A model generated the notes under the pieces. That model saw nothing but the letters and a program-made list of their open reading frames with translations, was not told the DNA's origin and did not search any database. A DNA stretch of 64,000 nt from Pseudomonas viridiflava. GTDB taxonomy: Bacteria; Pseudomonadota; Gammaproteobacteria; Pseudomonadales; Pseudomonadaceae. The number at the start of each line of letters is the position of its first letter. The first letter of the stretch is position 1. This document shows positions 1 through 9,446 of the stretch, one piece after another. The DNA is taken from assembly GCF_003702045.1 (NCBI RefSeq), contig NZ_RBTP01000036.1:62001-126000 (forward strand), written 5' to 3'. Both the position numbers and the translations under genes were made by a program.

Positions 1-1444
1 CACGCATACGCTCCAATTGGCTGCGCACTTCGGCCGGGTTCTGCATCAGTGCGCTTTCGGTGAACTCCAGTTCGAAGCGGGTGGGGTGGATGTCATGCTC
101 TTTCAGCAGCCTGATCATCGTGTCAGTGAATGCAGGACCGGTCAGGTCCTCAGGCGTAACGTTGATCGCAATACGGAAATCGAAACCTTCGCTTTGCCAC
201 TGGGCAGCCTGCTCGATGGCTGTTTTGAGCACCCACAGACTCAGGGGACGCATGAGCGCGGTCTTTTCCGCCAGGGGCACGAACTCTGCCGGGCCAATCG
301 GTCCCATTGTCGGGTGGTTCCAGCGCAGCAGCGCTTCTACGGACGTACAGTGGCCGGAGACAAGATCAATGCGTGGCTGATAAACCAGTCGCAATTGATC
401 ATGAGCATGCACGGCGTGGGTCAGCGAGCTAAGCAGCCTGAAGGCGCGCTGCTGGGCGGCGTCTGAGTGGGGCTCGTACATGGCCCAGCCCGCGTTGCGA
501 TCACGCGCGTTGTCTGCGGCGCTGATGACCAGACGCATCCAGTCCTCCTCGCTGCTGGCATCGTTATCCAGAGCCACGACGCCCAAGCCCACCTGCATCT
601 GCACGGGAATGCCGCGACACTGCACGGGCATCTCGAAGTCCTTGAGAATGGCGCGAAACATGTCTTCGTTCGCGGCATCGCCAGGCAGTAGAAAGCCGAA
701 GCGTGTCGGGCTGACCTTGTAGAGCGAGCAGTCGACGGGTAGCAGATTCTGCAACCGTTGCTTGATCGCCATCACCATGTCTTGCGAATAGCTGTAGCCC
801 AGCGCCTTGACGATGTCGTTAAGGAACTCAGGGGTGATCATGTCCACGGCCACCAGTCGGTGAGGCTGCTTCGAGCTGAGTGCCTGGCTGATGTCTTCTT
901 GCAAGCGCGAGCGGTTGTACAGGCCGGTCGGCTGGTCGATGAAGCAGCTCATCCTCAGGCCAACGATGCGCTTCATCACCAGCGAGGCAAAGCGCTTGAG
1001 CATGAGCGCCTGCTTTTCGCTCATCGGTGGGCGAGGGCTGGTGTCGATGACACACAGGCTGCCCAGTGCGATCCCGTCGTCCGTGATCAGAGGAGCGCCT
1101 GCGTAGTAACGAATGTTTGGGTGCCCCGTGACCAGATTGTTGTCCATGAACCGTTCATCGAGCGTCGCGTTGGGCACCTCGAAGGGCTCATCGGCCAGGA
1201 TCGTGTAGGCACAGAACGACACATCGCGTGGGGTTTCCTGAGCCTGTAACCCAACCCGGGCACGGAACCATTGGCGATGTTCGTCCACGATGGAAATCAG
1301 CGCGATGGGGGCATCGAAGAACTCGGCGGTCATTTCCACGATTTCATCGAAGACATCGTCCGCCGTATTCTCCAGCACGCACAGCTCCGCTATACGCAAC
1401 AGGCGTTGCGTTTCGTTAAACGGGATGGGGGCGCAAGCGTTCAT
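1..1444 (-). CDS. GAF-GGDEF(degenerate)-EAL signalling protein, 3' end outside window
   Basis: I translated the minus strand from the ATG at 1444; the frame stays open to the window edge, so the C-terminus is missing. Residues about 20-155 form a GAF domain (motifs FDAPIALISIVD and GSLCVID). Next comes a GGDEF fold whose signature site reads SPTRF instead of GGDEF, so cyclase activity is unlikely. The C-terminal part starts an EAL domain with intact VEALLRWNHP, INVTPEDLT and EFTESAL motifs, which carry catalytic Glu/Asn ligands of c-di-GMP phosphodiesterases. There are no membrane segments. The likely role is a cytoplasmic c-di-GMP phosphodiesterase controlled by a small ligand or redox signal at GAF. 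The domain calls are strong; the activity is inferred. Confidence 0.88.
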   Translation of the reverse strand, partial: MNACAPIPFNETQRLLRIAELCVLENTADDVFDEIVEMTAEFFDAPIALISIVDEHRQWFRARVGLQAQETPRDVSFCAYTILADEPFEVPNATLDERFMDNNLVTGHPNIRYYAGAPLITDDGIALGSLCVIDTSPRPPMSEKQALMLKRFASLVMKRIVGLRMSCFIDQPTGLYNRSRLQEDISQALSSKQPHRLVAVDMITPEFLNDIVKALGYSYSQDMVMAIKQRLQNLLPVDCSLYKVSPTRFGFLLPGDAANEDMFRAILKDFEMPVQCRGIPVQMQVGLGVVALDNDASSEEDWMRLVISAADNARDRNAGWAMYEPHSDAAQQRAFRLLSSLTHAVHAHDQLRLVYQPRIDLVSGHCTSVEALLRWNHPTMGPIGPAEFVPLAEKTALMRPLSLWVLKTAIEQAAQWQSEGFDFRIAINVTPEDLTGPAFTDTMIRLLKEHDIHPTRFELEFTESALMQNPAEVRSQLERMR

Positions 1445-1747
1445 GGGTTTCTCGGCGGGGGCTACATGGGTGATGACTATATGACATCACAAAGTTCACT
1501 TTATCAGCGCACCATTTTTATCTATAGCCCCTGTCGCCTCTCTCAATGCATCAAAAGGCAGGGTTTAGAGCTGAAATAGAGAGGCGAGCCCCTTTTAAAT
1601 CGGCCGGTCCAGCGCTTTCTGAACAACACTGAACCATTTTTACCATTCGTCGTTCGGCCTTCAGATTTCTGGATCGACTGCCTTCGCGTCGGCTTCAAAA
1701 CCTTACGACAGCAATAACGCGGTCGGGCGATAACGGAGGACACAACA
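1445..1747. other. Intergenic region between the EAL gene and the KGG gene
   Basis: This stretch separates divergent genes and must hold both promoters. A GGAGG ribosome binding site lies at about 1735-1739, ahead of the KGG gene. I recognise no RNA gene, repeat or coding remnant here. Confidence 0.5.
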
Positions 1748-2008
1748 ATGGCTAGCACTGGGGGAAACAATCCCGGCAACTTCGCCAACGACCCCGAACG
1801 GGCATCCGAAGCAGGCAAAAAAGGCGGTCAGGCTTCCGGCGGCAATTTTGCCAATAACCCGCAGCGTGCATCCGAAGCCGGAAAGAAAGGCGGGCAGGCA
1901 TCGGGTGGCAACTTCGCCAATGATCCTGAGCGTGCGTCCGAAGCGGGCAAGAAAGGTGGAAAAGCATCAGGCGGTCAAGCAGGCCGTTCCGAAGACGCCG
2001 AGCAGTAG
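1748..2008 (+). CDS. KGG-repeat general stress protein (YciG/Con-10 type)
   Basis: An 86-residue hydrophilic, Gly/Lys/Ala-rich protein built almost wholly of three tandem copies of a roughly 19-residue unit of the form GGNFANDPERASEAGKKGG. This is the KGG stress-protein motif (YciG of enterobacteria, Con-10 in fungi). Family members are small, disordered and induced in stationary phase or osmotic stress, often under RpoS. The start is supported by GGAGG nine bases upstream. There is no signal peptide and no cysteine. The gene is monocistronic, with a hairpin and T-run about 95 bp after the stop. The molecular function of the family is not established. Confidence 0.9.
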   Translation: MASTGGNNPGNFANDPERASEAGKKGGQASGGNFANNPQRASEAGKKGGQASGGNFANDPERASEAGKKGGKASGGQAGRSEDAEQ

Positions 2009-2102
2009 CGTCATTTGCCGAGCAGGCAGGCTTTTCTGGCGAGTGAGCAGGTGTAAGACGGCGTAGCTGCTTCGGTGTGCCGCTGCGTTGCGCTTAATAA
2101 GA

Positions 2103-2126
2103 AGCCCGGTTCATGCCGGGCTTTTT
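2103..2126 (+). terminator. Rho-independent terminator after the KGG gene
   Basis: Stem agcccgg (2103-2109) pairs with ccgggct (2116-2122) around a six-base loop and is followed by a T run to 2126. It lies between convergent genes and could serve both. Confidence 0.8.
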
Positions 2127-2211
2127 GATGGGCTCTGTCCCCCAGCATCCCACAGCCCGTTAAAGCCCTGGCTTGACGACCGGGAGCGTGCGCCAATCAA
2201 GGCGCGGGCGC

Positions 2212-2805
2212 TCAAGCGTTGGTCTGCTCCGGTTGCAGGTCACCCATCTGTGCCTGCAGCATCGTCAACTGCTGGTGCGCATACAACGTGTTGGCAATCA
2301 GCGTGCAGAACACTTTGAGGGTGTCGAGAAGCTGTTCATCGTCGAGCTTTTTCGGCATCAGATCCAGACCGCACAGTGTGCCGAAAAAGTCCCCGGTGGG
2401 GAAAATGATCGGCAACGAGAAGTAGCTCTGGAACTTGAACATCTTGGGGATAGCGTGATCGGCGTACACCGGATCGGTTGCCACTTCGTTGATCACGATG
2501 GGCTGGTGATTCAATCTCAGTTCGTTACAGAACGTGTTTTCAAGCTTGAGTTCGTGGCCGGCTTCCAGTCCGAAGTTGATCTCGTCATATACCGCGCACG
2601 CAGTCCAACTGCTCTCGGTGACTTTGGCGATTGCGGCAAAACGTAGCCCGGTGAGTCGTGTCACCAGCCTGAGCAGGCTGGAGGTGGTTTCGATTTCACT
2701 GATGACGGCCAGTTCTGCGGAAGTCAATGTGGTGTTCAATTGCGTTGCCCCGACCTGATCGTTGAGAAGCCGGCAAATTAGTGGACAGTTCTTGAACTGC
2801 GTCAC
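2212..2805 (-). CDS. GAF domain protein
   Basis: A 197-residue soluble protein that is a single GAF domain. The core runs from SSLLRLVTRLTGLRFAAIAKV through the INEVATDPVYADHAIP segment to LPIIFPTGDFFGTLCGLD, the usual GAF strand pattern. No output domain is attached, so it may be a stand-alone ligand or redox sensor, or a partner of a kinase or cyclase elsewhere. The annotated start is GTG at 2805; no convincing Shine-Dalgarno is visible there, and a TTG about 20 codons downstream is a possible alternative. Single-domain proteins of this kind are common in pseudomonads but, to my knowledge, uncharacterised. It is convergent with the KGG gene. Confidence 0.75.
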   Translation of the reverse strand: MTQFKNCPLICRLLNDQVGATQLNTTLTSAELAVISEIETTSSLLRLVTRLTGLRFAAIAKVTESSWTACAVYDEINFGLEAGHELKLENTFCNELRLNHQPIVINEVATDPVYADHAIPKMFKFQSYFSLPIIFPTGDFFGTLCGLDLMPKKLDDEQLLDTLKVFCTLIANTLYAHQQLTMLQAQMGDLQPEQTNA

Positions 2806-2940
2806 ACTTTCGCCGACGGTGATCCTGCCATACCTGATCGCGGGTTACATGAAATATTCCAGGAAAATTGTCGGCAGCCCCAATAATGACGGGGCGCTGG
2901 CGTCAATGAATGAGCCGCACTTAGATGCACTAACACAAAT

Positions 2941-2960
2941 GCCGACCTGAAAAGGTCGGC
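2941..2960 (-). terminator. Hairpin downstream of the chemoreceptor gene
   Basis: A perfect 8-bp stem (gccgacct at 2941-2948 with aggtcggc at 2953-2960) closes a GAAA tetraloop on the plus strand. It lies about 130 bp past the stop of the minus-strand chemoreceptor. The T content after the stem is modest on either strand. Confidence 0.55.
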
Positions 2961-3087
2961 ATCTTTGTGTGGGGGGCAATCAGGAAACGGTGCTCTGTGG
3001 CCTGGCGTCTCACCCGTGCCTGAGAGACGGGGACCTGCCGGGATTTCAGTTGGCGCCTGGGCATTGGACGGGTAAAGCGTCACTGGA

Positions 3088-4713
3088 TCACGTCTTGAAT
3101 CGCAACACCAGGTCATTCATGTTCACGGCAAGGCGTGACAGTTCGCTACTGGCCAGCAGTGTCTGGCGCGTACCTTCGCTGCTCTGGATAGACAGATTCC
3201 GAATGCTGATCAGGCTGCGGTCGACGTCGCGTGCAACGTGCGCCTGTTGCTCCGAAGCAGTGGCGATTTGCAGATTGCGGTCATTGATTTCCAGAACCGA
3301 ATCAGTGATCTGTCGCAGCGATTGGCCCGCATCCTCGGCGGTCTCGCGTGTACTGTGCACCTCTTGCGTGCTTTTTTGCATGGATTCAACGGTGGCCGAG
3401 GAGCCTGCCTGAATCGCGGAAATCATCTGCTCGATTTCCTGGGTGGACGTCTGTGTGCGGTGAGCCAGCGCCCGCACTTCGTCGGCAACCACGGCAAACC
3501 CACGACCCTGCTCACCAGCCCGTGCTGCTTCGATCGCGGCGTTGAGCGCCAGCAGGTTGGTTTGCTCGGCAATGGCGCGAATCACATTGAGCACTTTGCT
3601 GATGTCCTGGGCTTGAGTGGCCAGCGCCGATACCTGGGCTGAAGAACCCTCGACCCATTGAGTCAAGCCGTGCATGGCGGTCAGCGTTTCGGCGACCCGC
3701 TTGTTGCCCAGGTCTGCGGCGACATGGGACTGCTTGGCGGCCTGGGACGTTGATGTCGCGTTGCGTGCGACTTCTTCAACCGCTGCGCTCATTTCATTGA
3801 CCGCGGTGGCGGCCTGTTCGATTTCGCTGTTTTGCTGTTGGAGGGTACGGTCGGCGCTTTCGGTGATGGACGTCATTTCGACGGCGGCCGTGCTCAATTG
3901 TGTCGAGGCACCGGAAATCTGCTGAACAGTGTCGCGCAGGTTTTTCGACATCAAGTTCAATGCGTGCATGAGCCGTGAGGCTTCGTCTTTTCCCGTCACC
4001 TCAAGTTGTCGGGTCAGATCGCCTGCGGCGATGTCCTCTGCCAGTTTTAGGGACGAACTGATCGGCTCGACAATACTGCGGGTCAGGGCAATGGCCAGAA
4101 ACACCGTCAGAATGAATGCGACGACCACAACGACTAAAAGCACGGCGACGCTATGGTCATAAACGGCAGTGGCATCGTCGCCGGAGTTTTTGGCTTCCTG
4201 TGCATTATGTTGGCGCAGCGCGGTCAGGGTGTCCTGATAGACGCTGGCACGTTGTGCCTGTTCGGTATTGGCAAACGCGACGGCTTTTTCGTGATCAGTA
4301 GTGTCCAGCGTGATGATGCGTTTAACACCATCGATATACTGCGCCATCTTGGCGCTGGCATCATCGAATTGAATCCGCTCTTCCTCGCTCGAAACAAGAT
4401 TCTTACGGTAGAAGTCGCTGCTCGATTGAAGCGTGACGACGGCCTCATTGGTCTTTACAACAGCCGCCCGGTGCGCGTCTGCTTCGGTGCTGGCAAGCAT
4501 CCTGATACTTTCCAGACGCGCATGGAGCAGGGCCACTTGAATGTCGTCGATCACCTGAATGCTCGGTAGCGAGTTCAGCGATATATTCTGTTCGGACGCA
4601 CGCAGGTTGCCCATCTGGACGTACGAAAACACACCCAGGCCCACGAGAAGAACGGTAATGAGCCCAAAACAGAGCGACGCCCTGTGGGAAATAGTGAGTG
4701 ACCTGAGATTCAT
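3088..4713 (-). CDS. Methyl-accepting chemotaxis protein with 4-helix-bundle sensor
   Basis: 541 residues. A transmembrane helix at about 11-31 is followed by an all-helical periplasmic region (32-190) of the 4HB_MCP type, a second membrane helix (about 190-212) with a run of valines, a HAMP domain (about 213-265) and a signalling domain. The hairpin tip is intact ([20 protein letters not shown]). The length fits a classical transmembrane receptor signalling through CheW and CheA. The start at 4713 has GGAGG seven bases upstream. No ligand can be named: 4HB domains bind varied small organic acids and aromatics. The gene stands alone, so it would feed the chemotaxis core encoded elsewhere. Confidence 0.92.
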   Translation of the reverse strand: MNLRSLTISHRASLCFGLITVLLVGLGVFSYVQMGNLRASEQNISLNSLPSIQVIDDIQVALLHARLESIRMLASTEADAHRAAVVKTNEAVVTLQSSSDFYRKNLVSSEEERIQFDDASAKMAQYIDGVKRIITLDTTDHEKAVAFANTEQAQRASVYQDTLTALRQHNAQEAKNSGDDATAVYDHSVAVLLVVVVVAFILTVFLAIALTRSIVEPISSSLKLAEDIAAGDLTRQLEVTGKDEASRLMHALNLMSKNLRDTVQQISGASTQLSTAAVEMTSITESADRTLQQQNSEIEQAATAVNEMSAAVEEVARNATSTSQAAKQSHVAADLGNKRVAETLTAMHGLTQWVEGSSAQVSALATQAQDISKVLNVIRAIAEQTNLLALNAAIEAARAGEQGRGFAVVADEVRALAHRTQTSTQEIEQMISAIQAGSSATVESMQKSTQEVHSTRETAEDAGQSLRQITDSVLEINDRNLQIATASEQQAHVARDVDRSLISIRNLSIQSSEGTRQTLLASSELSRLAVNMNDLVLRFKT

Positions 4714-5044
4714 ATCTGCCTCCGGCAGTAAAAAGTTTGCGGAGAGGTTGGTGCCCTTCCTGTAAACAATATTTCTGCCGGCGTTGACGTTGCTTGAACT
4801 AAATCCTGATTAAACTTTATTCATGTTGGCGGGGTGGGTATTTAATAAGAATTAGCGTTTCAGTTGTAAAAATAAGCAGAGCATGTCAACTAATGTGTGC
4901 ATGGTATTAAGCGTGTTTTTTAACGTATTTGCTCTAAATAATTGATGGCGAGTAGTGGCGGCCTACAAATAGTTCTGGAAATACTGCATTGTCGTATGCC
5001 CACCATGCAAAAAAAGATGTGTTCAATGGCGCAGCACCGTCTAG

Positions 5045-5207
5045 TTAGAGTAAAAACTCCTCATGCCGTTGAGCCTGAAGTTCAAATTTGGATGCCGTGT
5101 CCGCCTTATCCAGAAACTTGGCGACAACGCCCATGCACGCCATGCGTTCTTCCACACGGGGCATATGGCTGGACTCTTCGAACACCACCGCCTGGATATT
5201 GCAGACT
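5045..5207 (-). pseudogene. C-terminal remnant of an alpha/beta hydrolase (proline-iminopeptidase-like)
   Basis: Read on the minus strand from 5200, the sequence encodes about 51 residues ending at a TAA at 5045. It contains AVVFEESSHMPRVEER, which resembles the segment around the catalytic histidine (SSHMP) at the C-terminus of proline iminopeptidase-like hydrolases, followed by VVAKFLDKA. There is no start codon. Upstream, the frame runs directly into a copy of the intergenic repeat that starts at 5208, so the remainder of the gene is gone. It is too short to function. The call rests on motif recognition alone. Confidence 0.55.
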
Positions 5208-5259
5208 GTAGGCGCTCTCGGAGGTTACGACGGCAGCGATGGGCTGCGCAGCGGCCCTA
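5208..5259 (+). repeat. Intergenic repeat, copy 1 of 3
   Basis: About 50 bp with core acgacggcagcgatgggctg followed by cgcagcggccct. It is nearly identical to 5347-5398 in the same orientation and to 39871-39922 inverted. It contains the imperfect palindrome gggctgcgcagcggccc. Confidence 0.75.
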
Positions 5260-5310
5260 GGTTTTGTCTGGTGCACCGGGCTTGCAGGGTTTGCTGCCGG
5301 TGCCCGGCAG

Positions 5311-5334
5311 ATCGCGGACGAGTCCGCTCCCACG
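5311..5334 (+). repeat. REP-like palindrome
   Basis: Contains gcggacgagtccgc, a 6-bp inverted repeat around two bases, followed by tcccacg. This is the widespread Pseudomonas intergenic type; a relative lies at 18146-18169. Confidence 0.7.
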
Positions 5335-5346
5335 GTTTTGCAGGAC

Positions 5347-5398
5347 GTAGGAACTCTCGGAGTTTACGACGGCAGCGATGGGCTGCGCAGCGGCCCTT
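5347..5398 (+). repeat. Intergenic repeat, copy 2 of 3
   Basis: Direct repeat of the element at 5208-5259, with only a few substitutions near its 5' end (aactctcggagt against cgctctcggagg). Confidence 0.75.
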
Positions 5399-5518
5399 TG
5401 GTTGTATCTTGACGTATGGATGAAGAGCAAAATTGTTTCTCCAGATTTGCTCGGGCTTTTCAAGCATCGACGGATGCTAAGGTGGCTGCCTTTTTGCGCT
5501 GCACAGCGGAGACACACC

Positions 5519-6697
5519 ATGCAAGGAAACAGCGGTCGCACCGAATCCCCTGGCGCACGGGCCTTTATCATCCGTTTTTTTGCCGCCGAGTCTGCTGGCG
5601 GGCTGGTGCTGATGGCGTCAGCGCTCATCGCGTTGATCGTCGCCAACTCGCCGTTGGCCGATGGTTATTTCTCGACCCTGCACACCGTCGTTGCCGGCCT
5701 CTCGGTCGAGCATTGGATCAACGACGGCCTGATGGCCATCTTCTTCATGCTGGTGGGGCTTGAGATCAAGCGCGAAATGCTGGCCGGCCAGTTGGCGTCA
5801 TGGAGTCAACGGGCGTTGCCGGGCTTCGCTGCCTTGGGCGGCATGATCGTTCCGGCGCTGATTTATCTGGCGATCAATTGGGGATCTTCTGAAACCATCG
5901 GTGGCTGGGCCATTCCTGCCGCCACCGACATCGCCTTCGCGTTGGGCGTGCTGTCGTTACTCGGCAAGCGAGTGCCACTGTCGCTCAAGATATTCCTGTC
6001 CGCATTGGCCATTCTGGATGATCTGGGTGCGGTGCTCATCATCGCCCTGTTTTATACCAGCGATCTCTCGGTCCCCATGTTGCTGGCCGCGCTGGGTTCG
6101 ATCGCGGTGCTTATCGCGCTGAATCGTTCAGGGGTGAGAAAGCTGCTGCCTTATCTGGTCGTCGGTGCGCTGCTGTGGTTCTTCATGCTTCAGTCCGGCG
6201 TACACGCCACACTTGCAGGTGTGGCGTTGGCCTTGTGCATCCCCTTGGGCAAGCCTGATGAAGAAGCCCGCTCGCCGCTGTTGTACCTGGAAGAAAAGCT
6301 GCACCCGTGGGTCGCGTTTGCGGTGGTGCCTGTGTTCGGATTCGCCAATGCGGGTGTGTCGCTTTCAGGTGTGACCGTCGACACGCTGCTGCAACCCGTC
6401 CCGCTCGGCGTTGCCTTGGGGCTGCTGATCGGCAAACAGGTAGGCATTTTTGCATTGGCTGCCCTTGCCATTCGTGCAGGGTTGGCGAAACTGCCCGACG
6501 CAAGCAATTGGGGGCAGTTGTACGGTGTCGCCGCGCTATGCGGCATTGGCTTCACCATGAGCCTGTTCATCGGCGCGCTGGCGTTCCCCGGCGCGCCGCA
6601 TCTGGTCGATGAAGTGAAAGTAGGCGTGCTGATGGGGTCTTTGTTGTCAGCGGTCCTGGGTGTCATCCTGTTGCGTAAATACGGTCACCGGCCCTGA
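5519..6697 (+). CDS. nhaA: Na+/H+ antiporter NhaA (paralogue 1)
   Basis: 392 residues after choosing the ATG at 5519, which has GGAGA seven bases upstream; the longer open frame to 5378 runs through a repeat and is not credible. It is hydrophobic throughout, with about 11-12 membrane helices. NhaA hallmarks are present: the [20 protein letters not shown] segment, the [13 protein letters not shown] helix and the paired aspartates in [13 protein letters not shown] that bind and move ions. It exchanges external protons for internal sodium or lithium at the inner membrane, for pH and salt homeostasis. A second, longer NhaA is encoded at 11455-12801, and a BCCT osmolyte transporter follows. Confidence 0.95.
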   Translation: MQGNSGRTESPGARAFIIRFFAAESAGGLVLMASALIALIVANSPLADGYFSTLHTVVAGLSVEHWINDGLMAIFFMLVGLEIKREMLAGQLASWSQRALPGFAALGGMIVPALIYLAINWGSSETIGGWAIPAATDIAFALGVLSLLGKRVPLSLKIFLSALAILDDLGAVLIIALFYTSDLSVPMLLAALGSIAVLIALNRSGVRKLLPYLVVGALLWFFMLQSGVHATLAGVALALCIPLGKPDEEARSPLLYLEEKLHPWVAFAVVPVFGFANAGVSLSGVTVDTLLQPVPLGVALGLLIGKQVGIFALAALAIRAGLAKLPDASNWGQLYGVAALCGIGFTMSLFIGALAFPGAPHLVDEVKVGVLMGSLLSAVLGVILLRKYGHRP

Positions 6698-6709
6698 CGT
6701 CAAGCGCGA

Positions 6710-6733
6710 TGTCAGTGACAACGCTCACTGACA
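6710..6733 (+). terminator. Hairpin after nhaA, possible terminator
   Basis: A perfect 9-bp inverted repeat, tgtcagtga (6710-6718) with tcactgaca (6725-6733), around a six-base loop, 12 bp past the nhaA stop. No T run follows, so termination is uncertain. Confidence 0.5.
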
Positions 6734-6985
6734 CCGCGTAAGGCGACGCTATCCACACGCTTATCGATCAAGCCGCTCTGCGCCAGTGGTGAGTGGCCGC
6801 CTGCCGCTCTATCTCGTCCCCAAGTAACGGCAACGTCCGTGCATTGTTTATCCCAGACCTTCACCCGTAACGCCCGACAGTTGCTCAATGTTGTTAACAT
6901 GAGCGACTCAAACTCGTTTTACCATAGGAACAGCGGGGATATCAGGCGTGCAAAGCGTCTAACATGCTGTACATAGGAGGTTCTT

Positions 6986-8656
6986 GTGGATAAAAAGCCT
7001 GTAGATGAATTACCGGAGTCCGCGCAAGGTGCGGGGATGGAAGGTATACCGGCGCCCAGCGGCGACGCTAATCTGATCGATACCGACTATGTCATTGGTC
7101 AGGATAATATCAAAGGTCAGTTTTCCTTCTCTCTTGATATTCACGGCAAAGTTTTCATTATTTCAGCGGCCACTGTTTTGCTTTTTGTCGTTATGACTCT
7201 GGCGCTTCAGACCGAAGTAGAGCCGCTGTTCAGTTCCATTCGAAGCTGGCTGACAGGGCACCTGGCCTGGCTGTTCATGAGCGTTGCCAATGTTTTCGTC
7301 GTGCTGTGCCTGGGGCTCATCCTGTCACCGCTTGGCAAGGTACGTATCGGAGGCGTGGAGGCCAAACCGGATTACACGTACGTGGGCTGGTTTTCGATGT
7401 TGTTTGCCGCCGGTATGGGTATCGGGTTGATGTTCTACGGCGTGGCCGAGCCGATGTCCCATTACGCTGCCGCGATGGGCGGCGTGAATGTCGATGCGTC
7501 TGGCGTGCGCACGGATTGGGCGCCATTGGGTGGCACACAAGGTGACATGAAGGCATCTGCCGATCTGGCGATGGCGGCGACTATTTTTCACTGGGGCCTG
7601 CACCCGTGGGCCATTTACGCAATCGTGGCGTTATCACTCGCGCTGTTCTCTTATAACAAGGGACTGCCGCTCTCCATCCGGTCGATTTTCTATCCGTTGC
7701 TGGGTGAGCGCGTGTGGGGCTGGCCGGGGCATATCATTGATATTCTTGCGGTGTTTGCCACGTTGTTTGGTCTTGCCACTTCGCTGGGTATCGGCGCAGA
7801 ACAAGCCGCCGCAGGTATCGAATATCTATTCGGTATCAAGTCCAGCAATCTCAGCAAGGTTGTGCTGATTGTCGGTATTACCCTGATTGCCCTTTGGTCG
7901 GTACTTGCCGGTCTGGAAAAGGGTGTGAAGATGCTCTCGCAGATCAATATGGGACTGGCGTTGCTGTTGCTGGTATTCATTATTGTGGTCGGTCCGACCC
8001 TGGCCATCTTTACCGGGTTCTTCCACAATCTGGTCAACTACGTAGAATATTTACCCGCGCTTTCCAATCCGTTTGGCCGTACCGACACCGAGTTCACGCA
8101 GGGCTGGACCGCGTTCTACTGGGCCTGGTGGATCAGTTGGTCACCCTTCGTCGGGATGTTCATCGCGCGCGTAAGCCGCGGTCGTACGGTGCGTGAGTTC
8201 CTGGTTTCGGTCTTGCTGGTGCCCACACTGGTCTCTGTACTCTGGATGACCACCTTTGGCGGCACCGCCATCGATCAGGCAACGATGCAGGGACTGATGG
8301 GCGTAAAAGACGCGGTACTCGAGTTGAAGCTGTTCGCCATGCTGGGAGAACTGCCGCTCAAAGAAATCACCTCGTTCCTGGGCATTGTTCTGGTGATCGT
8401 GTTTTTCATTACCTCGTCCGATTCCGGTTCCCTCGTCATCGATACGATCACCGCAGGCGGCAAAGTCGATGCTCCCGTGCCGCAGCGCGTGTTCTGGGCT
8501 GTCATCGAGGGTGTGATCGCCATTGCCTTGCTGTTGGGCGGAGGATTGGTCGCCTTGCAGGCGATGGCTGTTTCAACCGGCCTGCCGTTCGCTATCGTTC
8601 TGATGCTGGGCTGCATATCGTTGGTCAAAGGACTGATGTCCGAGCCTCGCTCGTGA
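6986..8656 (+). CDS. BCCT family betaine/carnitine/choline transporter
   Basis: 556 residues with a GTG start at 6986 placed five bases after a perfect GGAGG. It has a hydrophilic N-terminus of about 50 residues, then about 12 membrane helices. BCCT signatures are clear: GVAEPMSHY in the third helix region, and the tryptophan-rich FYWAWWISWSPFVGMFIARVSRGRT segment that forms the quaternary-ammonium site and the following loop. It imports choline, glycine betaine or carnitine with sodium or protons. The short C-terminus lacks the long osmosensory tail of BetP or BetT, which may mean constitutive uptake. The substrate cannot be fixed from sequence; P. syringae relatives include BetT and OpuT. 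The gene is alone in its transcript, but lies between salt-related transporters. Confidence 0.92.
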   Translation: MDKKPVDELPESAQGAGMEGIPAPSGDANLIDTDYVIGQDNIKGQFSFSLDIHGKVFIISAATVLLFVVMTLALQTEVEPLFSSIRSWLTGHLAWLFMSVANVFVVLCLGLILSPLGKVRIGGVEAKPDYTYVGWFSMLFAAGMGIGLMFYGVAEPMSHYAAAMGGVNVDASGVRTDWAPLGGTQGDMKASADLAMAATIFHWGLHPWAIYAIVALSLALFSYNKGLPLSIRSIFYPLLGERVWGWPGHIIDILAVFATLFGLATSLGIGAEQAAAGIEYLFGIKSSNLSKVVLIVGITLIALWSVLAGLEKGVKMLSQINMGLALLLLVFIIVVGPTLAIFTGFFHNLVNYVEYLPALSNPFGRTDTEFTQGWTAFYWAWWISWSPFVGMFIARVSRGRTVREFLVSVLLVPTLVSVLWMTTFGGTAIDQATMQGLMGVKDAVLELKLFAMLGELPLKEITSFLGIVLVIVFFITSSDSGSLVIDTITAGGKVDAPVPQRVFWAVIEGVIAIALLLGGGLVALQAMAVSTGLPFAIVLMLGCISLVKGLMSEPRS

Positions 8657-8674
8657 CCTGAAGCGCGTTGAACG

Positions 8675-8696
8675 CAGCGAGCCGTCAGGCTCGCTG
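8675..8696 (+). terminator. Hairpin after the BCCT gene
   Basis: A 9-bp stem, cagcgagcc (8675-8683) with ggctcgctg (8688-8696), and a GTCA loop, 18 bp past the stop and 25 bp before the convergent exonuclease stop. The T run is weak. Confidence 0.6.
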
Positions 8697-8720
8697 CTGG
8701 CTTCTTCGCCCATCCCCCCC

Positions 8721-9446
8721 TCAGTTCCAGACCTCACCCAACGGGATCGATGGATCGTAATGGGTGGCTATCTGCGCGTGTAACAACTCTGCCGTGGCCA
8801 ATGCATCAGTCAATGCATGGTGCGCGTGATACTGCGGCAAGTGATAGCGCGCTCGGCTGTCGGCCAGCCGGATGGAAACGGGCTGACGCCGCAGCAGACG
8901 GTCAATCCATCCGCGAGCCTTTCGATGCAGTCTCGCCTCCAGTTGCATGGTATCAATGACCGGAAACTGAAGGCCCTCGCCAATCTGGCGGCGTAATGCC
9001 CGATCCAGAAAGTGACGCTCTATGGACCGGTAATGCACCACCATGACCTTGCCTGCCATCGCAGCCAGCAACTGCCCCATCACCTCGGACAGCTGAGGCG
9101 CGCCGTGAATATCGGCATGGGTGATGTGGTGAAACACGACGGACTCACTGCTCAGCTCGCTCGGCGGCTTGATCACCCAATACAGCGCCTTGCCACACTG
9201 AATGCGCTTGAGCGTGAAGGGCATGATGCCGATGCTGACGATGTTGTCTGATTCGGCGTTCAGGCCAGTGGTTTCAAGGTCCATCGCAAGCAGTTCGACC
9301 TCTCCCAAAGGGGTGTCGGCGCCCGGGACCCCTGACCGGTAATAGCGTTGCAGCAGAGGGTTGCGAGACTGCTGCGCCAAGTGATCGAACGCCTCTGGCC
9401 AATTCAGCGCCGTAGCGCCTTTGCCAGTCGTTAACGTGCGGCTCAT
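8721..9446 (-). CDS. DEDDh 3'-5' exonuclease (DnaQ/epsilon-like)
   Basis: 241 residues. An N-terminal helical extension of about 50 residues precedes a DnaQ-type exonuclease fold. Motif I is AMDLETTG with D56 and E58; motif II is in HYRSIERHFLD; motif III is HHALTDALAT, giving the DEDDh histidine and last aspartate. Such proteins degrade single-stranded DNA or RNA ends with two metal ions. Its ATG overlaps the stop of the upstream DUF294 gene by four bases (ATGA), so the two are translationally coupled; this pairing is widespread in proteobacteria, often next to an acetate-type symporter that is absent here. The physiological substrate is unknown. Confidence 0.88.
   Translation of the reverse strand: MSRTLTTGKGATALNWPEAFDHLAQQSRNPLLQRYYRSGVPGADTPLGEVELLAMDLETTGLNAESDNIVSIGIMPFTLKRIQCGKALYWVIKPPSELSSESVVFHHITHADIHGAPQLSEVMGQLLAAMAGKVMVVHYRSIERHFLDRALRRQIGEGLQFPVIDTMQLEARLHRKARGWIDRLLRRQPVSIRLADSRARYHLPQYHAHHALTDALATAELLHAQIATHYDPSIPLGEVWN

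Larger units (their letters stand above)
4714..5518. other. 800-bp intergenic region with repeats and a gene remnant
   Basis: The AT-rich part (about 4790-4960) is probably the promoter zone of the chemoreceptor. The rest holds an alpha/beta-hydrolase remnant (5045-5207), a REP-like palindrome (5311-5334) and two copies of a roughly 50-bp repeat, all annotated separately. No intact gene is visible before nhaA. Confidence 0.6.
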
